Positions 8,544-17,391 of a DNA stretch of 59,170 nt are shown in pieces. The number at the start of each line of letters is the position of its first letter. The stretch's first letter is position 1. The notes under the pieces were generated by a model. That model was not told the DNA's origin and searched no databases. It saw only the letters and a program-made list of their open reading frames with translations. The stretch comes from JBATTK01 sp049670505 (GTDB lineage Bacteria; Bacteroidota; Bacteroidia; Flavobacteriales; Flavobacteriaceae), in the NCBI GenBank assembly GCA_049670505.1, contig JBATTK010000038.1, positions 1 through 59,170 of the forward strand, in the 5' to 3' direction. The position numbers and the translations under genes are program-made.

Positions 8544-10673
8544 ATGAAAAAAACATCATTTATATTGTTTTTTATTGTTGCAGGGTATAATTCTTATGCT
8601 CAACTGACATATCCGGATTCACCTAGCAATAAGGTTTATAACGACTACCAAGGGGTAAGCGTTGAGGATGATTATCAATGGTTAGAGAACCTTAACTCTA
8701 ATAAAACAAAGGTTTGGGTAGAAAATCAAAAACAACTTCTAAATGATTATTTAGACCATGACTCAAATATCGATGTTAAAAAACGGATGCAGGAACTGTT
8801 TAATTTAGACCTGTATTCAGCACCAATAAAAAGAAATGGATTTTATTATTATTCCAAAACCGATGCAAAAGATTCTAAACGTAGAATATATGTTCAAAAA
8901 AAAATTGAATCTAAGGAAAAAGTGTTTTTAGACCCAAAATTTAAAGATGGAGAATATAGCTTGCGTGCGAGTGGTGCAAGTTCTGGAATAGGATTAAGTC
9001 AAAACGGAAATTGGTTAACCTTTAATATTTCTAAAAGCCAGCAAAGATGGTTTGAAGTTTGGGTACACGACGTAAAGAATAATTCACCTCGCGAGAAAAT
9101 AAAAGGTCTACATTCAACGGGTGGAGGCCCATTGTGGCTTGGAGACAAAGGATTCTTTTATAATAAATTCAACCCGCCAGAAGATGGTTCTACGCTTACC
9201 TCAAAACTTGGTAATCCAAATGTTTACTTCCACAAGGTAGGCACTATACAATCTGATGATGATATCATACTTGGTGAAAACTTTTTAGGTGATGGATGGC
9301 TTTATTTTTTAGGGCTTACCAACAACAATAAATATTTAATAGTTAATGCAAGAAAAGGTAGTAGTTCAAAGAATAGGATATATTATTACGATATTGAAAA
9401 CAAGGGTTCCTTAAAACCGCTGTTAATTGAGGAGAATGCAAATTATTTATACTTGGGGAACAAGGGAAACACGTTGTATTTTTATACAGATTTAAACGCA
9501 CCACGAGGAAGGGTTGTAAGTGTTTCACTTAATAACAAAGAGATTAAAGAAATAATCCCTCCATCGGAAGAAGTTATTTCTGCAGGAAGTTTAGCCGGTG
9601 GCGATGCCATAGGGTATTTTAATGAAAAATTTGTTATTAAATATACAGTTAATGGGGGGGCTCTTATTAAGGTTTTTAATAATGACGGAAAATTTTTATT
9701 TAGCCCTGACCTACCTCTCGGTGGCTCTGTATGGGGTAATTTTACTGGCGAACCATTTAGCAATGAAGTATTTTATCAATTCCTTGGTTTAATTGATCCA
9801 AGTTCTATTTACAAGTTAGATTTAGAAACCGGCAAGGTTAAAGTATTTAAAAGATCGTTGCAATATATTGATGAAGATGCTTTTTTGGTTGAAAAGGTTT
9901 CGGTTGAAGGTAAGGATAAAGTCCAAATACCTATGTTTATTGCTCGTAAAAAAGGTACGCCGGTTAACGGCAAGAGTCCAGGTTTTATATATGGATATGG
10001 AGCACTTGGATGGACATCGTTTATATGGTATCAACCTCACATTATCCATTGGCTTGAAATTGGAGGTGTTTATGCAATTCCGGGTATTAGAGGTGGCGGA
10101 GAACTTGGTAAAGAATGGCATGAGGCTGGGAAAAAGCTTAATAAACAAAATAGTATAGATGATTATATCGCTGCATCGGAGTGGTTGATACAAAATAACT
10201 ACGTGCATAAAGATAAGTTGATAGCAAATGGTGGAAGCTTGAGTGCAGCCGTAGCAGCAGCAGCTTTAAACCAAAGACCAAATTTATATGGCGCGGCAGT
10301 AATTGATAGGCCAGCTTTGGATTTATTAAGATTTCCAAAATTTACTGGAGCGAAATCTTGGATTCAAGAAATAGGTTCGCCGGATAATAAAGAAGAATTC
10401 GATGTGCTGTATTCTTATTCACCCTATCATAATATTGGCAACAAATGCTATCCACCAACTTTAGTTATGGTAGGTGATAAAGATGATACTACACCACCAC
10501 TGCATGCTTATAAGTATATAGCAAAATTACAGACAGAAAGCAAATGCAAATCAAATCCTATTTTACTAAAAGTTATGCCCAATACAGGACATAATTTTGG
10601 AGCAACTAACGAACAAAAAGCTGATTCACTCACGGATTTAATACTATTTCTAAAAAAAACTTTACAGATGTAA
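8544..10673 (+). CDS. Prolyl oligopeptidase family S9A serine peptidase
   Basis: The 709-residue protein has a signal peptide (to about residue 19), an N-terminal beta-propeller region and a C-terminal peptidase domain, the usual ~700-residue S9A layout. The N-terminal signature PDSPSNKVYNDYQGVSVEDDYQWLE is classic. The catalytic triad is likely Ser565 in NGGSLSAA, Asp in GDKDDTTPP and His in NTGHNFGA. The Ser motif deviates from the usual GGSNGG of this family while keeping the nucleophile. It probably degrades proline-containing peptides in the periplasm. The membrane AraC gene is divergent and may control it. Confidence 0.9.
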   Translation: MKKTSFILFFIVAGYNSYAQLTYPDSPSNKVYNDYQGVSVEDDYQWLENLNSNKTKVWVENQKQLLNDYLDHDSNIDVKKRMQELFNLDLYSAPIKRNGFYYYSKTDAKDSKRRIYVQKKIESKEKVFLDPKFKDGEYSLRASGASSGIGLSQNGNWLTFNISKSQQRWFEVWVHDVKNNSPREKIKGLHSTGGGPLWLGDKGFFYNKFNPPEDGSTLTSKLGNPNVYFHKVGTIQSDDDIILGENFLGDGWLYFLGLTNNNKYLIVNARKGSSSKNRIYYYDIENKGSLKPLLIEENANYLYLGNKGNTLYFYTDLNAPRGRVVSVSLNNKEIKEIIPPSEEVISAGSLAGGDAIGYFNEKFVIKYTVNGGALIKVFNNDGKFLFSPDLPLGGSVWGNFTGEPFSNEVFYQFLGLIDPSSIYKLDLETGKVKVFKRSLQYIDEDAFLVEKVSVEGKDKVQIPMFIARKKGTPVNGKSPGFIYGYGALGWTSFIWYQPHIIHWLEIGGVYAIPGIRGGGELGKEWHEAGKKLNKQNSIDDYIAASEWLIQNNYVHKDKLIANGGSLSAAVAAAALNQRPNLYGAAVIDRPALDLLRFPKFTGAKSWIQEIGSPDNKEEFDVLYSYSPYHNIGNKCYPPTLVMVGDKDDTTPPLHAYKYIAKLQTESKCKSNPILLKVMPNTGHNFGATNEQKADSLTDLILFLKKTLQM

Positions 10674-10753
10674 TCATAAATAAGCCGATTTTGTGTCAAC
10701 CTATTTTAGGACGGGACAATATGTAGTCGAAAAAGTGCGGGTGGAGAGACTCC

Positions 10754-10896
10754 CTTCGGCTGCGCTCAGGATAAATACTTCGACAAGCTCTGTACAACGC
10801 TTCTCGCCTCTCCCAAGTGGGTTCAAACTTTCATCGAACAAAAAAGCTCTCCGTTTATGAAGAGCTTTTCCCGGCCCGCACTGAGCGGAGCCGAAG
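10754..10896. repeat. REP-like inverted repeat next to tRNA-Leu
   Basis: The arms CTTCGGCTGCGCTCAG (10754-10769) and CTGAGCGGAGCCGAAG (10881-10896) are reverse complements with one mismatch in 16. The interior holds cttcgacaagctctgtaca (10779-10797) and the terminator of the tRNA. GC-rich arms in AT-rich surroundings suggest a dispersed intergenic repeat of the REP type. The block just before it (10737-10752) repeats ggagagactc, also present in the tRNA 3' half. Confidence 0.55.
10841..10869 (-). terminator. Intrinsic terminator of tRNA-Leu
   Basis: A perfect 9-bp stem, AAAAGCTCT (10842-10850) with AGAGCTTTT (10861-10869), encloses a 10-base loop. Read on the minus strand it ends in a run of T, 30 bases after the tRNA 3' end. 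It is nearly symmetric and could also act for the plus-strand peptidase gene. Confidence 0.75.
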
Positions 10897-10898
10897 TG

Positions 10899-10980
10899 TA
10901 CAGGCGGAGAGACTCGAACTCTCACACCTTGCGGCACCAGATCCTAAGTCTGGCGTGTCTACCAATTCCACCACGCCTGC
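10899..10980 (-). tRNA. tRNA-Leu (anticodon UAG)
   Basis: The minus strand folds as an 82-base class II tRNA. The acceptor stem is GCAGGCG/CGCCTGT with a terminal G-U pair and discriminator A. The D arm contains AATTGGTAGAC, the anticodon stem CCAGA/TCTGG encloses CTTAGGA (anticodon TAG), and a short variable arm TGCCGCAAGGTGT is followed by the T arm GAGAGTTCGAGTCTCTC. CCA is not encoded. No integrase or partial tRNA copy marking an insertion was found beside it. Confidence 0.93.
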
Positions 10981-11093
10981 ATATCACCAATTTAAATTGG
11001 GATTGCAAATATAAAGCAAAAAATCAATTTAGAAATACATCTACTTTAAAAAGTTCTTTTAGTAATTTTAATACTTGGAATAAAATTATCACT

Positions 11094-12485
11094 ATGCAAA
11101 ATGTCAACGAATACATTGCCCAAAATAAAAATCGCTTCCTAGATGAACTCATCGAATTATTAAAAATACCCTCTATAAGTGCCGATTCAGCGTTTTATCA
11201 AGATGTACTGAACACTGCTGAAGCTGTAAAGGCAGCTTTGGTCAAAGCAGGATGCGATACTGTCGAAATTCATGAAACCCAGGGATATCCCATTGTGTAT
11301 GGTGAGAAGATAATAGCTTCCGATCTTCCTACGGTGCTGGTATATGGCCATTACGACGTACAACCCCCAGATCCAATGAACTTATGGGATTCCCCTCCTT
11401 TTGAGCCGGTCATCAAAAAAACGGATCTACATCCCGAGGGAGCTATTTTTGCCCGCGGTGCCTGCGATGACAAAGGCCAAATGTATATGCATGTGAAGGC
11501 CTTGGAATTTATGGTACATACCGATCAACTCCCTTGCAACATAAAATTTATGATCGAAGGGGAAGAGGAAGTGGGCAGTAATAATCTTGCCGTTTATGTC
11601 TCGGAGAATAAGGAGAAATTGAAAAACGATATTATCCTGATTTCGGACACGGGAATGATCGCCAATAATGTTCCTTCCATAACTACCGGACTACGTGGAT
11701 TGAGTTATGTGGAAGTGGAAGTCACCGGACCGAATAGAGATCTGCATTCCGGGTTATACGGTGGTGCCGTGGCAAATCCTATCAATATCCTGACCAAAAT
11801 GATTGCTTCTCTCCATGATGAAAATAATCATATTACCATTCCGGGATTTTACGATCAGGTAGAGGAATTGACCGAAGCGGAACGGGCGGAAATGGCCAAG
11901 GCACCTTTTAGTTTGGACGAGTATAAAGATGCGCTTGCCATTGAATCCGTTTATGGTGAAAAGGGATACTCCACCAACGAACGCAATTCCATTCGTCCTA
12001 CTTTGGACGTCAATGGAATTTGGGGCGGATATATAGGCGAGGGTGCAAAAACGGTCATCGCTAGTAAAGCCTATGCCAAGATTTCGATGCGCTTGGTCCC
12101 CCATCAAGATTGGAAGGAAATTACACAACTCTTTAAAGTACATTTTGAAAATATCGCCCCAAAAGGCGTAACCGTACAAGTAACTCCACATCATGGAGGA
12201 CAAGGTTATGTTACCCCTATAGATCATGTGGGGTATAAAGCGGCCAGCAAAGCCTACAAAACTACCTTTGGAAAAGTACCTGTTCCACAAAGAACGGGTG
12301 GAAGTATTCCTATAGTTTCACTGTTCGAAAAGGAATTAGGCAGCAAAACCATCCTAATGGGTTTTGGGCTGGACAGTGATGCCATACACTCTCCCAACGA
12401 ACACTTTGGGGTGTGGAACTACCTCAAGGGTATTGAAACCATTCCGTACTTCTATAAGTACTTTACGGAGATGTCCAAGACATAA
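11094..12485 (+). CDS. M20 family dipeptidase
   Basis: The 463-residue enzyme has the two-zinc M20 metallopeptidase motifs in order: VYGHYDVQP (His and Asp), RGACDDKGQ (bridging Asp), EGEEEVGS (catalytic Glu then zinc Glu), ISDTGM (Asp) and DSDAIHSPNEHF (final His). Length and motif order match carnosine/PepV-like dipeptidases, so it should hydrolyse dipeptides in the cytoplasm; no signal peptide is seen. I start at the ATG at 11094. The frame is open further upstream, but that extension runs through the tRNA gene and is not coding. Confidence 0.92.
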   Translation: MQNVNEYIAQNKNRFLDELIELLKIPSISADSAFYQDVLNTAEAVKAALVKAGCDTVEIHETQGYPIVYGEKIIASDLPTVLVYGHYDVQPPDPMNLWDSPPFEPVIKKTDLHPEGAIFARGACDDKGQMYMHVKALEFMVHTDQLPCNIKFMIEGEEEVGSNNLAVYVSENKEKLKNDIILISDTGMIANNVPSITTGLRGLSYVEVEVTGPNRDLHSGLYGGAVANPINILTKMIASLHDENNHITIPGFYDQVEELTEAERAEMAKAPFSLDEYKDALAIESVYGEKGYSTNERNSIRPTLDVNGIWGGYIGEGAKTVIASKAYAKISMRLVPHQDWKEITQLFKVHFENIAPKGVTVQVTPHHGGQGYVTPIDHVGYKAASKAYKTTFGKVPVPQRTGGSIPIVSLFEKELGSKTILMGFGLDSDAIHSPNEHFGVWNYLKGIETIPYFYKYFTEMSKT

Positions 12486-12489
12486 GAAA

Positions 12490-13698
12490 TTACGGAAGTT
12501 GGGAATACCCATTGCGTGTTTTCCACATAAAATATTTTTCAAAAAGTACCTTGGAAAAATCATAGATAACATTGGGTATCATTATCGCAAAATTCCGGGG
12601 TTTAAAAAGTCGGTCGCTGATAATAATCACCTCTTTTTTACCTGCATCCATAACACATATGCCCGGTATTTTGCCCCATGCCTTTTTCTTTAGTTTGTCT
12701 TTTCCTTGGACTACCCTAATAATATTCTCGGCTACTATTTTACCGGTCTCATCGGACGGATATCCTGTTTTTGGGCCAGAAAACGGAATTTTACCCGGCT
12801 TAAAAGGTAGTTTGACATCTACGGCAATTCCTGCCGCCCAGATATTTGGGATGCTTATATGTCTGTAGTCTTCCCCCACAGGCAAATACCCCATAGGTGT
12901 GGCTTGCAGTCCACGTGAGTTAACTACAAAATCTACCCCAACAAAAGGAGGCATTAACATGGTGAAACTACTGGGTAATTCTTCCCCGCTACTAAGAATA
13001 ACCCTGTCGCTCAATACTTCTTGCACACCTACTTCGGTTCTATAATGAATATTGAACATCTTCATAAAAGACTTTAGCATGGTTTCCCCACCCGGCATAC
13101 CATCTATTCCAAAATGTCCTAAGAATGTCTCCGGTGTAATCCAGTATAAGTCCACTTTCTTTCGTATACGTTGTTCACGCAGCCATTTTTCTATATTGAA
13201 CAAAAACTCATAAGCGGCACCCATACAACCTGCGTTTTGGGTTGCTCCGATAACAATGGGGCCGGGATTTTTCTTAAATACCTCCAAGGCCTTTCTTGTT
13301 TTCATGGCACTGTCCGGCGTTCCTATATAATGGGCATATTCCTTTACCCCTGGTGCTACATCGTATTTTACCCGGGGGCCTGTAGCGATAACAAGGTGAT
13401 CATAGGCCACCTCGCCCTTGTCCGTATACACAATTTGTTTGTCCGGATTAACCTCCAAGGCCTTGGCAATTATAAATTCCACCCCTTTCCTTTTAAGAAT
13501 TTCGTCTTTTTTAAACGATATATCCTTGATCTCCCTGCGCCCAAAAGGGACCCATATCAGTGAAGGAATAAATAAAAATAAAGGAGATTTATCTATGAGA
13601 ATTACGTTGTGTCGTTCCTTTCCTTTTCGCTTAATTTCCAAGGCTGCCGTAAGGCCGGCAAAATTACCACCTACTATTACCGTTGTTGTCATGACCAT
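12490..13698 (-). CDS. Sulfide:quinone-oxidoreductase-like FAD flavoprotein
   Basis: The 402-residue protein begins with a Rossmann FAD motif (VIVGGNFAGLTAALEI) and has the ATGPRV second motif, then MPPFVG and a GPKTGYPSDETG segment. That combination marks the SQR/FCSD group rather than NDH-2. Cys158 (NAGCMGAAYEF) and Cys348 (PGICVMD) match the two redox cysteines expected of SQR, while a third, more variable cysteine is absent. It could oxidise sulfide and pass electrons to quinone; this is inferred. The start is the ATG at 13698, or 13692 two codons later. It converges with the dipeptidase gene 4 bases away. Confidence 0.75.
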   Translation of the reverse strand: MVMTTTVIVGGNFAGLTAALEIKRKGKERHNVILIDKSPLFLFIPSLIWVPFGRREIKDISFKKDEILKRKGVEFIIAKALEVNPDKQIVYTDKGEVAYDHLVIATGPRVKYDVAPGVKEYAHYIGTPDSAMKTRKALEVFKKNPGPIVIGATQNAGCMGAAYEFLFNIEKWLREQRIRKKVDLYWITPETFLGHFGIDGMPGGETMLKSFMKMFNIHYRTEVGVQEVLSDRVILSSGEELPSSFTMLMPPFVGVDFVVNSRGLQATPMGYLPVGEDYRHISIPNIWAAGIAVDVKLPFKPGKIPFSGPKTGYPSDETGKIVAENIIRVVQGKDKLKKKAWGKIPGICVMDAGKKEVIIISDRLFKPRNFAIMIPNVIYDFSKVLFEKYFMWKTRNGYSQLP

Positions 13699-13804
13699 AG
13701 TGTTTTGTACTATTAAAGTTACGGCAACTATAAATAAAAAACTGTAACCTAAGTAACATAGGAAATAACCTTAACAGAAAAGTAGCTACTCCGTATTTTT
13801 TTAC

Positions 13805-13866
13805 TCTACACTTGTAGAATTAAATTATTTATTCTATGTTTGTAGAGTAAATTCTAAAAATGTAGA
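13805..13866. promoter_or_regulatory. Three BlaI-type operator repeats
   Basis: A perfect 14-bp palindrome TCTACACTTGTAGA (13805-13818) is followed by the related TCTATGTTTGTAGA (13833-13846) and TCTAAAAATGTAGA (13853-13866). All share the TCTA...TGTAGA frame resembling the TACA/TGTA core of BlaI/MecI operators. The last one ends 2 bases before the blaI-like ATG, so bound repressor would block its own transcription. This supports autorepression, to be relieved by the M56 protease encoded next. Confidence 0.75.
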
Positions 13867-13868
13867 AC

Positions 13869-14234
13869 ATGCAGTTATCAAAATCGGAGGAAGAACTTAT
13901 GAATATCCTATGGAAACAAAGGAAAGCGTTCATGAAAGACCTCTTGGATGCATATGTAGAACCCAAACCTGCTACAACTACCATAGCGACCCTATTAAAA
14001 CGTATGACGGACAAAGGGTTTGTGGGATACAAAAGTTTTGGTAGATCTAGAGAGTATTATCCGTTGGTAAAAAAGAAAGACTATTTTTCCAAACACGTAA
14101 ATGGACTGATAAAAAATTTCTTCAATAACAGTGCCTCGCAATTTGCATCTTTCTTTACCCAGGAAACCGACTTAACAAAAGCGGAACTGGAAGACCTAAA
14201 AACATTAATAGATCAAGAACTCAAAAAGAAATAA
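13869..14234 (+). CDS. BlaI/MecI/CopY family transcriptional repressor
   Basis: The 121-residue protein starts LSKSEEELMNILWKQRKAFM, the winged-helix N-terminus of the penicillinase-repressor family. The recognition region PATTTIATLLKRMTDKGFVGYKSFGRSREYYPLV carries the family's cleavage-prone N/T-T-I/V area, and a C-terminal dimerisation helix follows. It should bind the repeats just upstream and repress the two-gene unit. The M56 gene follows after 3 bases. No beta-lactamase gene is nearby, so its trigger is probably cell-envelope or other stress. Confidence 0.92.
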   Translation: MQLSKSEEELMNILWKQRKAFMKDLLDAYVEPKPATTTIATLLKRMTDKGFVGYKSFGRSREYYPLVKKKDYFSKHVNGLIKNFFNNSASQFASFFTQETDLTKAELEDLKTLIDQELKKK

Positions 14235-14237
14235 AAA

Positions 14238-15995
14238 ATGTTGGCATATCTTTTAAAATCCAGTGCCTGTATGGTCATTCTTCTGCTCTTTTATAAGTTG
14301 CTGTTGGAAAGGGAGAACATGCACGTATTCAAAAGATTCTACCTGTTAGGGGCACTGGTGGCTTCTTTGATTATTCCTAATCTTGTCTTTTTGGAATATA
14401 TAGAACCTATGGTAACAAGCCATGCCGTCACTCCATTGCCGGCCGAAGTTACCCCCAATGCGCAAACCCTCTCTCCCCGGGATATGGATACGATCAACTT
14501 CCCTTTGATGCTATGGTCATGGTACCTATTAGGCCTATTTGGTTTTGGCATCCGATTCTTAAGCAACCTAGGACAAATCATTAAAAGAGTCAAAAATAAC
14601 CCTAAGTTGAAAACCAATTTCACCACTAAGGTATTGCTACAAGAAAAAATAGCACCCCATACTTTTCTTCATTACATCTTTTTGAATCAATATAAATTCG
14701 AATCGAATGCCGTGCCAAAAGAAGTTTTATTGCACGAAGAGACCCATGCCAGACAACACCATAGCTTTGACATGCTTTTCATTGAAATCCTGAAGGTGGT
14801 ACTATGGTTCAATCCGTTCCTATATTTCTATAGGAAAGCGATAAAACTGAACCATGAATTTCTGGCCGATCGTGCCGTACTCAAAAGGGGTGTTACCACC
14901 GCTAATTATCAAAATACATTGCTATCCTACTTATCACCGGATAGCCCAAAAAACTATCAGCCAATGTTGGCCAATGCCATCAATTATTCATCCATCAAAA
15001 AACGATTTACAGTCATGAAAACACAAACATCAAAAAAATCGATCCTAATTAGAAGCACATTAGTATTCCCGCTTCTTGCCCTTACATTATACGGTTTTAG
15101 TGAAAGAAAATTGATTCAAAAAACCGGTGCCGACCAAGTTCAAGAAAAGGTAAGTTTAAACATGATTGCAGAGTACAACGCTTTGGCAAAAAAATACTAT
15201 GAATTGCCTATCAACGACATGCATATTTCAAGGAAAGATATAGAACGCTTGAATTACATTTACAATATTATGTCCGCCAAGCAAAGGGCAGATGCGGAGC
15301 CCTTTCCCTTTCCAGATTTTGCAAAGCCGGCATCAGCTCTAACCAAAGTTATATTGGATAAAGAAAAAAATATCCAAAACGGAGCTTCACGAGAACTAAT
15401 GGCGGAGTACGACAAGCTCGCTAAGTATTACAACAAGATGCCAAGAAATAGAATGCAAATAAAAGGAAAGGATGTAGAAAGACTGGAATATATTTACAGC
15501 CTAATGTCCGAAAAACAAAAAAATGATGCGGAACCCTTCCCGGATTTTCCTCCCATGCCAGAACCTCCTCTACCTCCCAGCGCACCTGAAATTATTGAGG
15601 CGGAGGAGGTCATGAAAAAGCAGCAGATGGAAATGCAGAAACAACATGCCCAAATGGAAAAGGAAGCCCTGAAAATGGAGAAGCAAAGCCTTGTTATGGA
15701 AAAGCAGCAAGTGGAACTGCAAAAACAGCATGCCAAAATGGAGAAAGAAGCCATGGAAATGGAGATCCTAAAAACTCCTCCGCCTCCGCCTCCGCCAAAA
15801 TCTCCCTTAGAGTTTGCCAAAGAAATGGTACGTAAAAATGCTATTTTCTATTATAACGGAGAAAAAATAAGTTCCGATAAAGCCATCGAACTTTTAAAAA
15901 ACTCCGACCATATTAACTTAAACGCCAAACACACAGGGCTTAAACAACCAGTGATAGAGCTTTCCAATGGACCCATACGTATTGTTGAGGATTAA
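14238..15995 (+). CDS. BlaR1-like M56 membrane metalloprotease with repeated C-terminal region
   Basis: The 585-residue protein has N-terminal membrane segments (about 1-20, 35-53 and 90-105) and the zinc motif HEETH (His166-His170) with the downstream NHEFLADRAV glutamate element. A further membrane segment lies at about 275-292. Instead of a penicillin-binding sensor, the exported C-terminal half has two copies of a ~45-residue unit (MIAEYNALAKKYYELP... and LMAEYDKLAKYYNKMP...). It then has a Met/Glu/Lys/Gln-rich coiled coil and short proline runs. It presumably cleaves the BlaI-type repressor after sensing an unknown signal. Confidence 0.85.
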   Translation: MLAYLLKSSACMVILLLFYKLLLERENMHVFKRFYLLGALVASLIIPNLVFLEYIEPMVTSHAVTPLPAEVTPNAQTLSPRDMDTINFPLMLWSWYLLGLFGFGIRFLSNLGQIIKRVKNNPKLKTNFTTKVLLQEKIAPHTFLHYIFLNQYKFESNAVPKEVLLHEETHARQHHSFDMLFIEILKVVLWFNPFLYFYRKAIKLNHEFLADRAVLKRGVTTANYQNTLLSYLSPDSPKNYQPMLANAINYSSIKKRFTVMKTQTSKKSILIRSTLVFPLLALTLYGFSERKLIQKTGADQVQEKVSLNMIAEYNALAKKYYELPINDMHISRKDIERLNYIYNIMSAKQRADAEPFPFPDFAKPASALTKVILDKEKNIQNGASRELMAEYDKLAKYYNKMPRNRMQIKGKDVERLEYIYSLMSEKQKNDAEPFPDFPPMPEPPLPPSAPEIIEAEEVMKKQQMEMQKQHAQMEKEALKMEKQSLVMEKQQVELQKQHAKMEKEAMEMEILKTPPPPPPPKSPLEFAKEMVRKNAIFYYNGEKISSDKAIELLKNSDHINLNAKHTGLKQPVIELSNGPIRIVED

Positions 15996-16210
15996 ATAAG
16001 GTTCCTATCCGTGTTCCCTAAATGTGAAGCTCTATTTATATACGACTATTATAGTTCAAATACCTTGTTGTTTCTGGTCTTGTGGAATTGAAACAGAAAA
16101 CCAGGCTAAATCATAAACAACATATAAAAACGGCAATTTTTGAGGTTTTTGTGTAACATATTACCTTGGATTACGTTCTAATAGTCTATCGATCAATTTA
16201 GAACACTGTT

Positions 16211-17311
16211 ATGATACAAAACTTTTTTATTCTCTGCTCAGGGGCGGACACTACTATCCTTGACACTTGTTCCCAAGGGGAACGCAACAAATATGCCGGT
16301 ATAGGCGCTACGGTATTCTTTACGGCCGTTATGGCCTTTATTGCCAGTAGCTATGCCCTTTATACCGTTTTTGACAATGTGTATACCGCAATTTTCTTTG
16401 GGCTTATTTGGGGACTCCTCATCTTTAATCTGGACAGATTTATCGTATCTACCATTAAAAAGCGAAACAGCTTTAAAAGTGAGTTTCTACAAGCGGCCCC
16501 AAGAATAGTATTGGCCATCATTATTGCCGTGGTCATTTCCAAACCTTTGGAGATGAAGATTTTTGAAAAAGAAATCAATCAAGTGTTGTTAGAACAGAAA
16601 AATGAAATGACTCTGGCCAACAAGCAACAATTGGCACTGCAGTATACCCCGGCAGTAGAAAAATTAAATGGGGATATTACAACCTTAAAAGGAGAAATAG
16701 CCGCCAAGGAAGCTGAGACCAATGCCCTATACGATACCTATATCTCGGAAGCAGAGGGACGTGCAGGTACCATGTTATTGGGCAAAGGGCCAGTGTATGC
16801 CGAAAAACGCCAAAAGCACGATGCAGCACTGGCTGAATTGCAACAATTAAAGCAGGCCAACTCCCAAAAGATTTTGGATATAGAAACACAAATCGCCGGA
16901 TTGAACACGGAGTATACCCAAGTAGTCAATGATTCCCAACCTATTATTGATGGTTTTGACGGACTCATGGCCCGTATCAATGCCTTGGGAGAACTACCTT
17001 GGTTCCCTTCTTTCTTCATTTTTTTGTTGTTTCTGGCCATCGAAACAGCACCTATCATTGCCAAATTATTAGCTCCTAAAGGTCCCTATGATCTGAAATT
17101 GGAAGACGAAGAAAGTGCGGTGGAGACCTGGGTGACGCAGAAGGTAATGCAGCGCGAAAAAATATTGGTGACCGACACCTCATTAAACGAGAAGATATAT
17201 GGTGAAATTGCCGAGGAGGAAGCTGTTTATGCCTACAAAAAAGGGAAAGCGGAGGAACTATTGAAACTACAGGCAGATACTTTTCATGACCTACAGATAA
17301 AAAGTCTATAA
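16211..17311 (+). CDS. DUF4407 membrane protein
   Basis: The 366-residue protein begins with the diagnostic DUF4407 start (FFILCSGADTTILDTCSQGE). It has membrane segments near residues 32-52, 58-75, 93-112 and 255-275, and a long periplasmic-type coiled coil between about 125 and 245. The C-terminal part is charged and helical. The family is widespread in Bacteroidetes and its function is unknown. The 215 bases upstream hold no recognisable gene or hairpin. A strong terminator follows 22 bases after the stop. Confidence 0.85.
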   Translation: MIQNFFILCSGADTTILDTCSQGERNKYAGIGATVFFTAVMAFIASSYALYTVFDNVYTAIFFGLIWGLLIFNLDRFIVSTIKKRNSFKSEFLQAAPRIVLAIIIAVVISKPLEMKIFEKEINQVLLEQKNEMTLANKQQLALQYTPAVEKLNGDITTLKGEIAAKEAETNALYDTYISEAEGRAGTMLLGKGPVYAEKRQKHDAALAELQQLKQANSQKILDIETQIAGLNTEYTQVVNDSQPIIDGFDGLMARINALGELPWFPSFFIFLLFLAIETAPIIAKLLAPKGPYDLKLEDEESAVETWVTQKVMQREKILVTDTSLNEKIYGEIAEEEAVYAYKKGKAEELLKLQADTFHDLQIKSL

Positions 17312-17333
17312 ACAGGTGCAACCCATAAGGAAT

Positions 17334-17364
17334 AAAAAGACCAGTGCAAAGCACTGGTCTTTTT
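17334..17364. terminator. Strong bidirectional terminator
   Basis: A perfect 14-bp stem (17334-17347 with 17351-17364) has a 3-base AAA loop and runs of A and T at its two ends. It lies between the convergent DUF4407 gene and the receiver-GT2 gene and can stop transcription from both sides. Confidence 0.9.
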
Positions 17365-17391
17365 ATGATGAATTACAGAAATAATATCTGA

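Noticed and set aside
9822..10208. 128-residue minus-strand frame inside the prolyl oligopeptidase gene
   Set aside because: Antisense to the catalytic domain coding region; no motif and no ribosome binding site.
10899..10980. tRNA-Leu as an insertion site of a genomic island
   Set aside because: No integrase, no direct repeat of the tRNA 3' end beyond a 10-base similarity at 10737-10752, and housekeeping genes on both sides.
10857..11093. N-terminal extension of the M20 dipeptidase frame
   Set aside because: It runs through the tRNA-Leu gene and the repeat; the family start fits the ATG at 11094.
11754..12290. 178-residue open frame on the minus strand inside the dipeptidase gene
   Set aside because: It is fully antisense to a well-conserved gene and shows no domain; a shadow frame.
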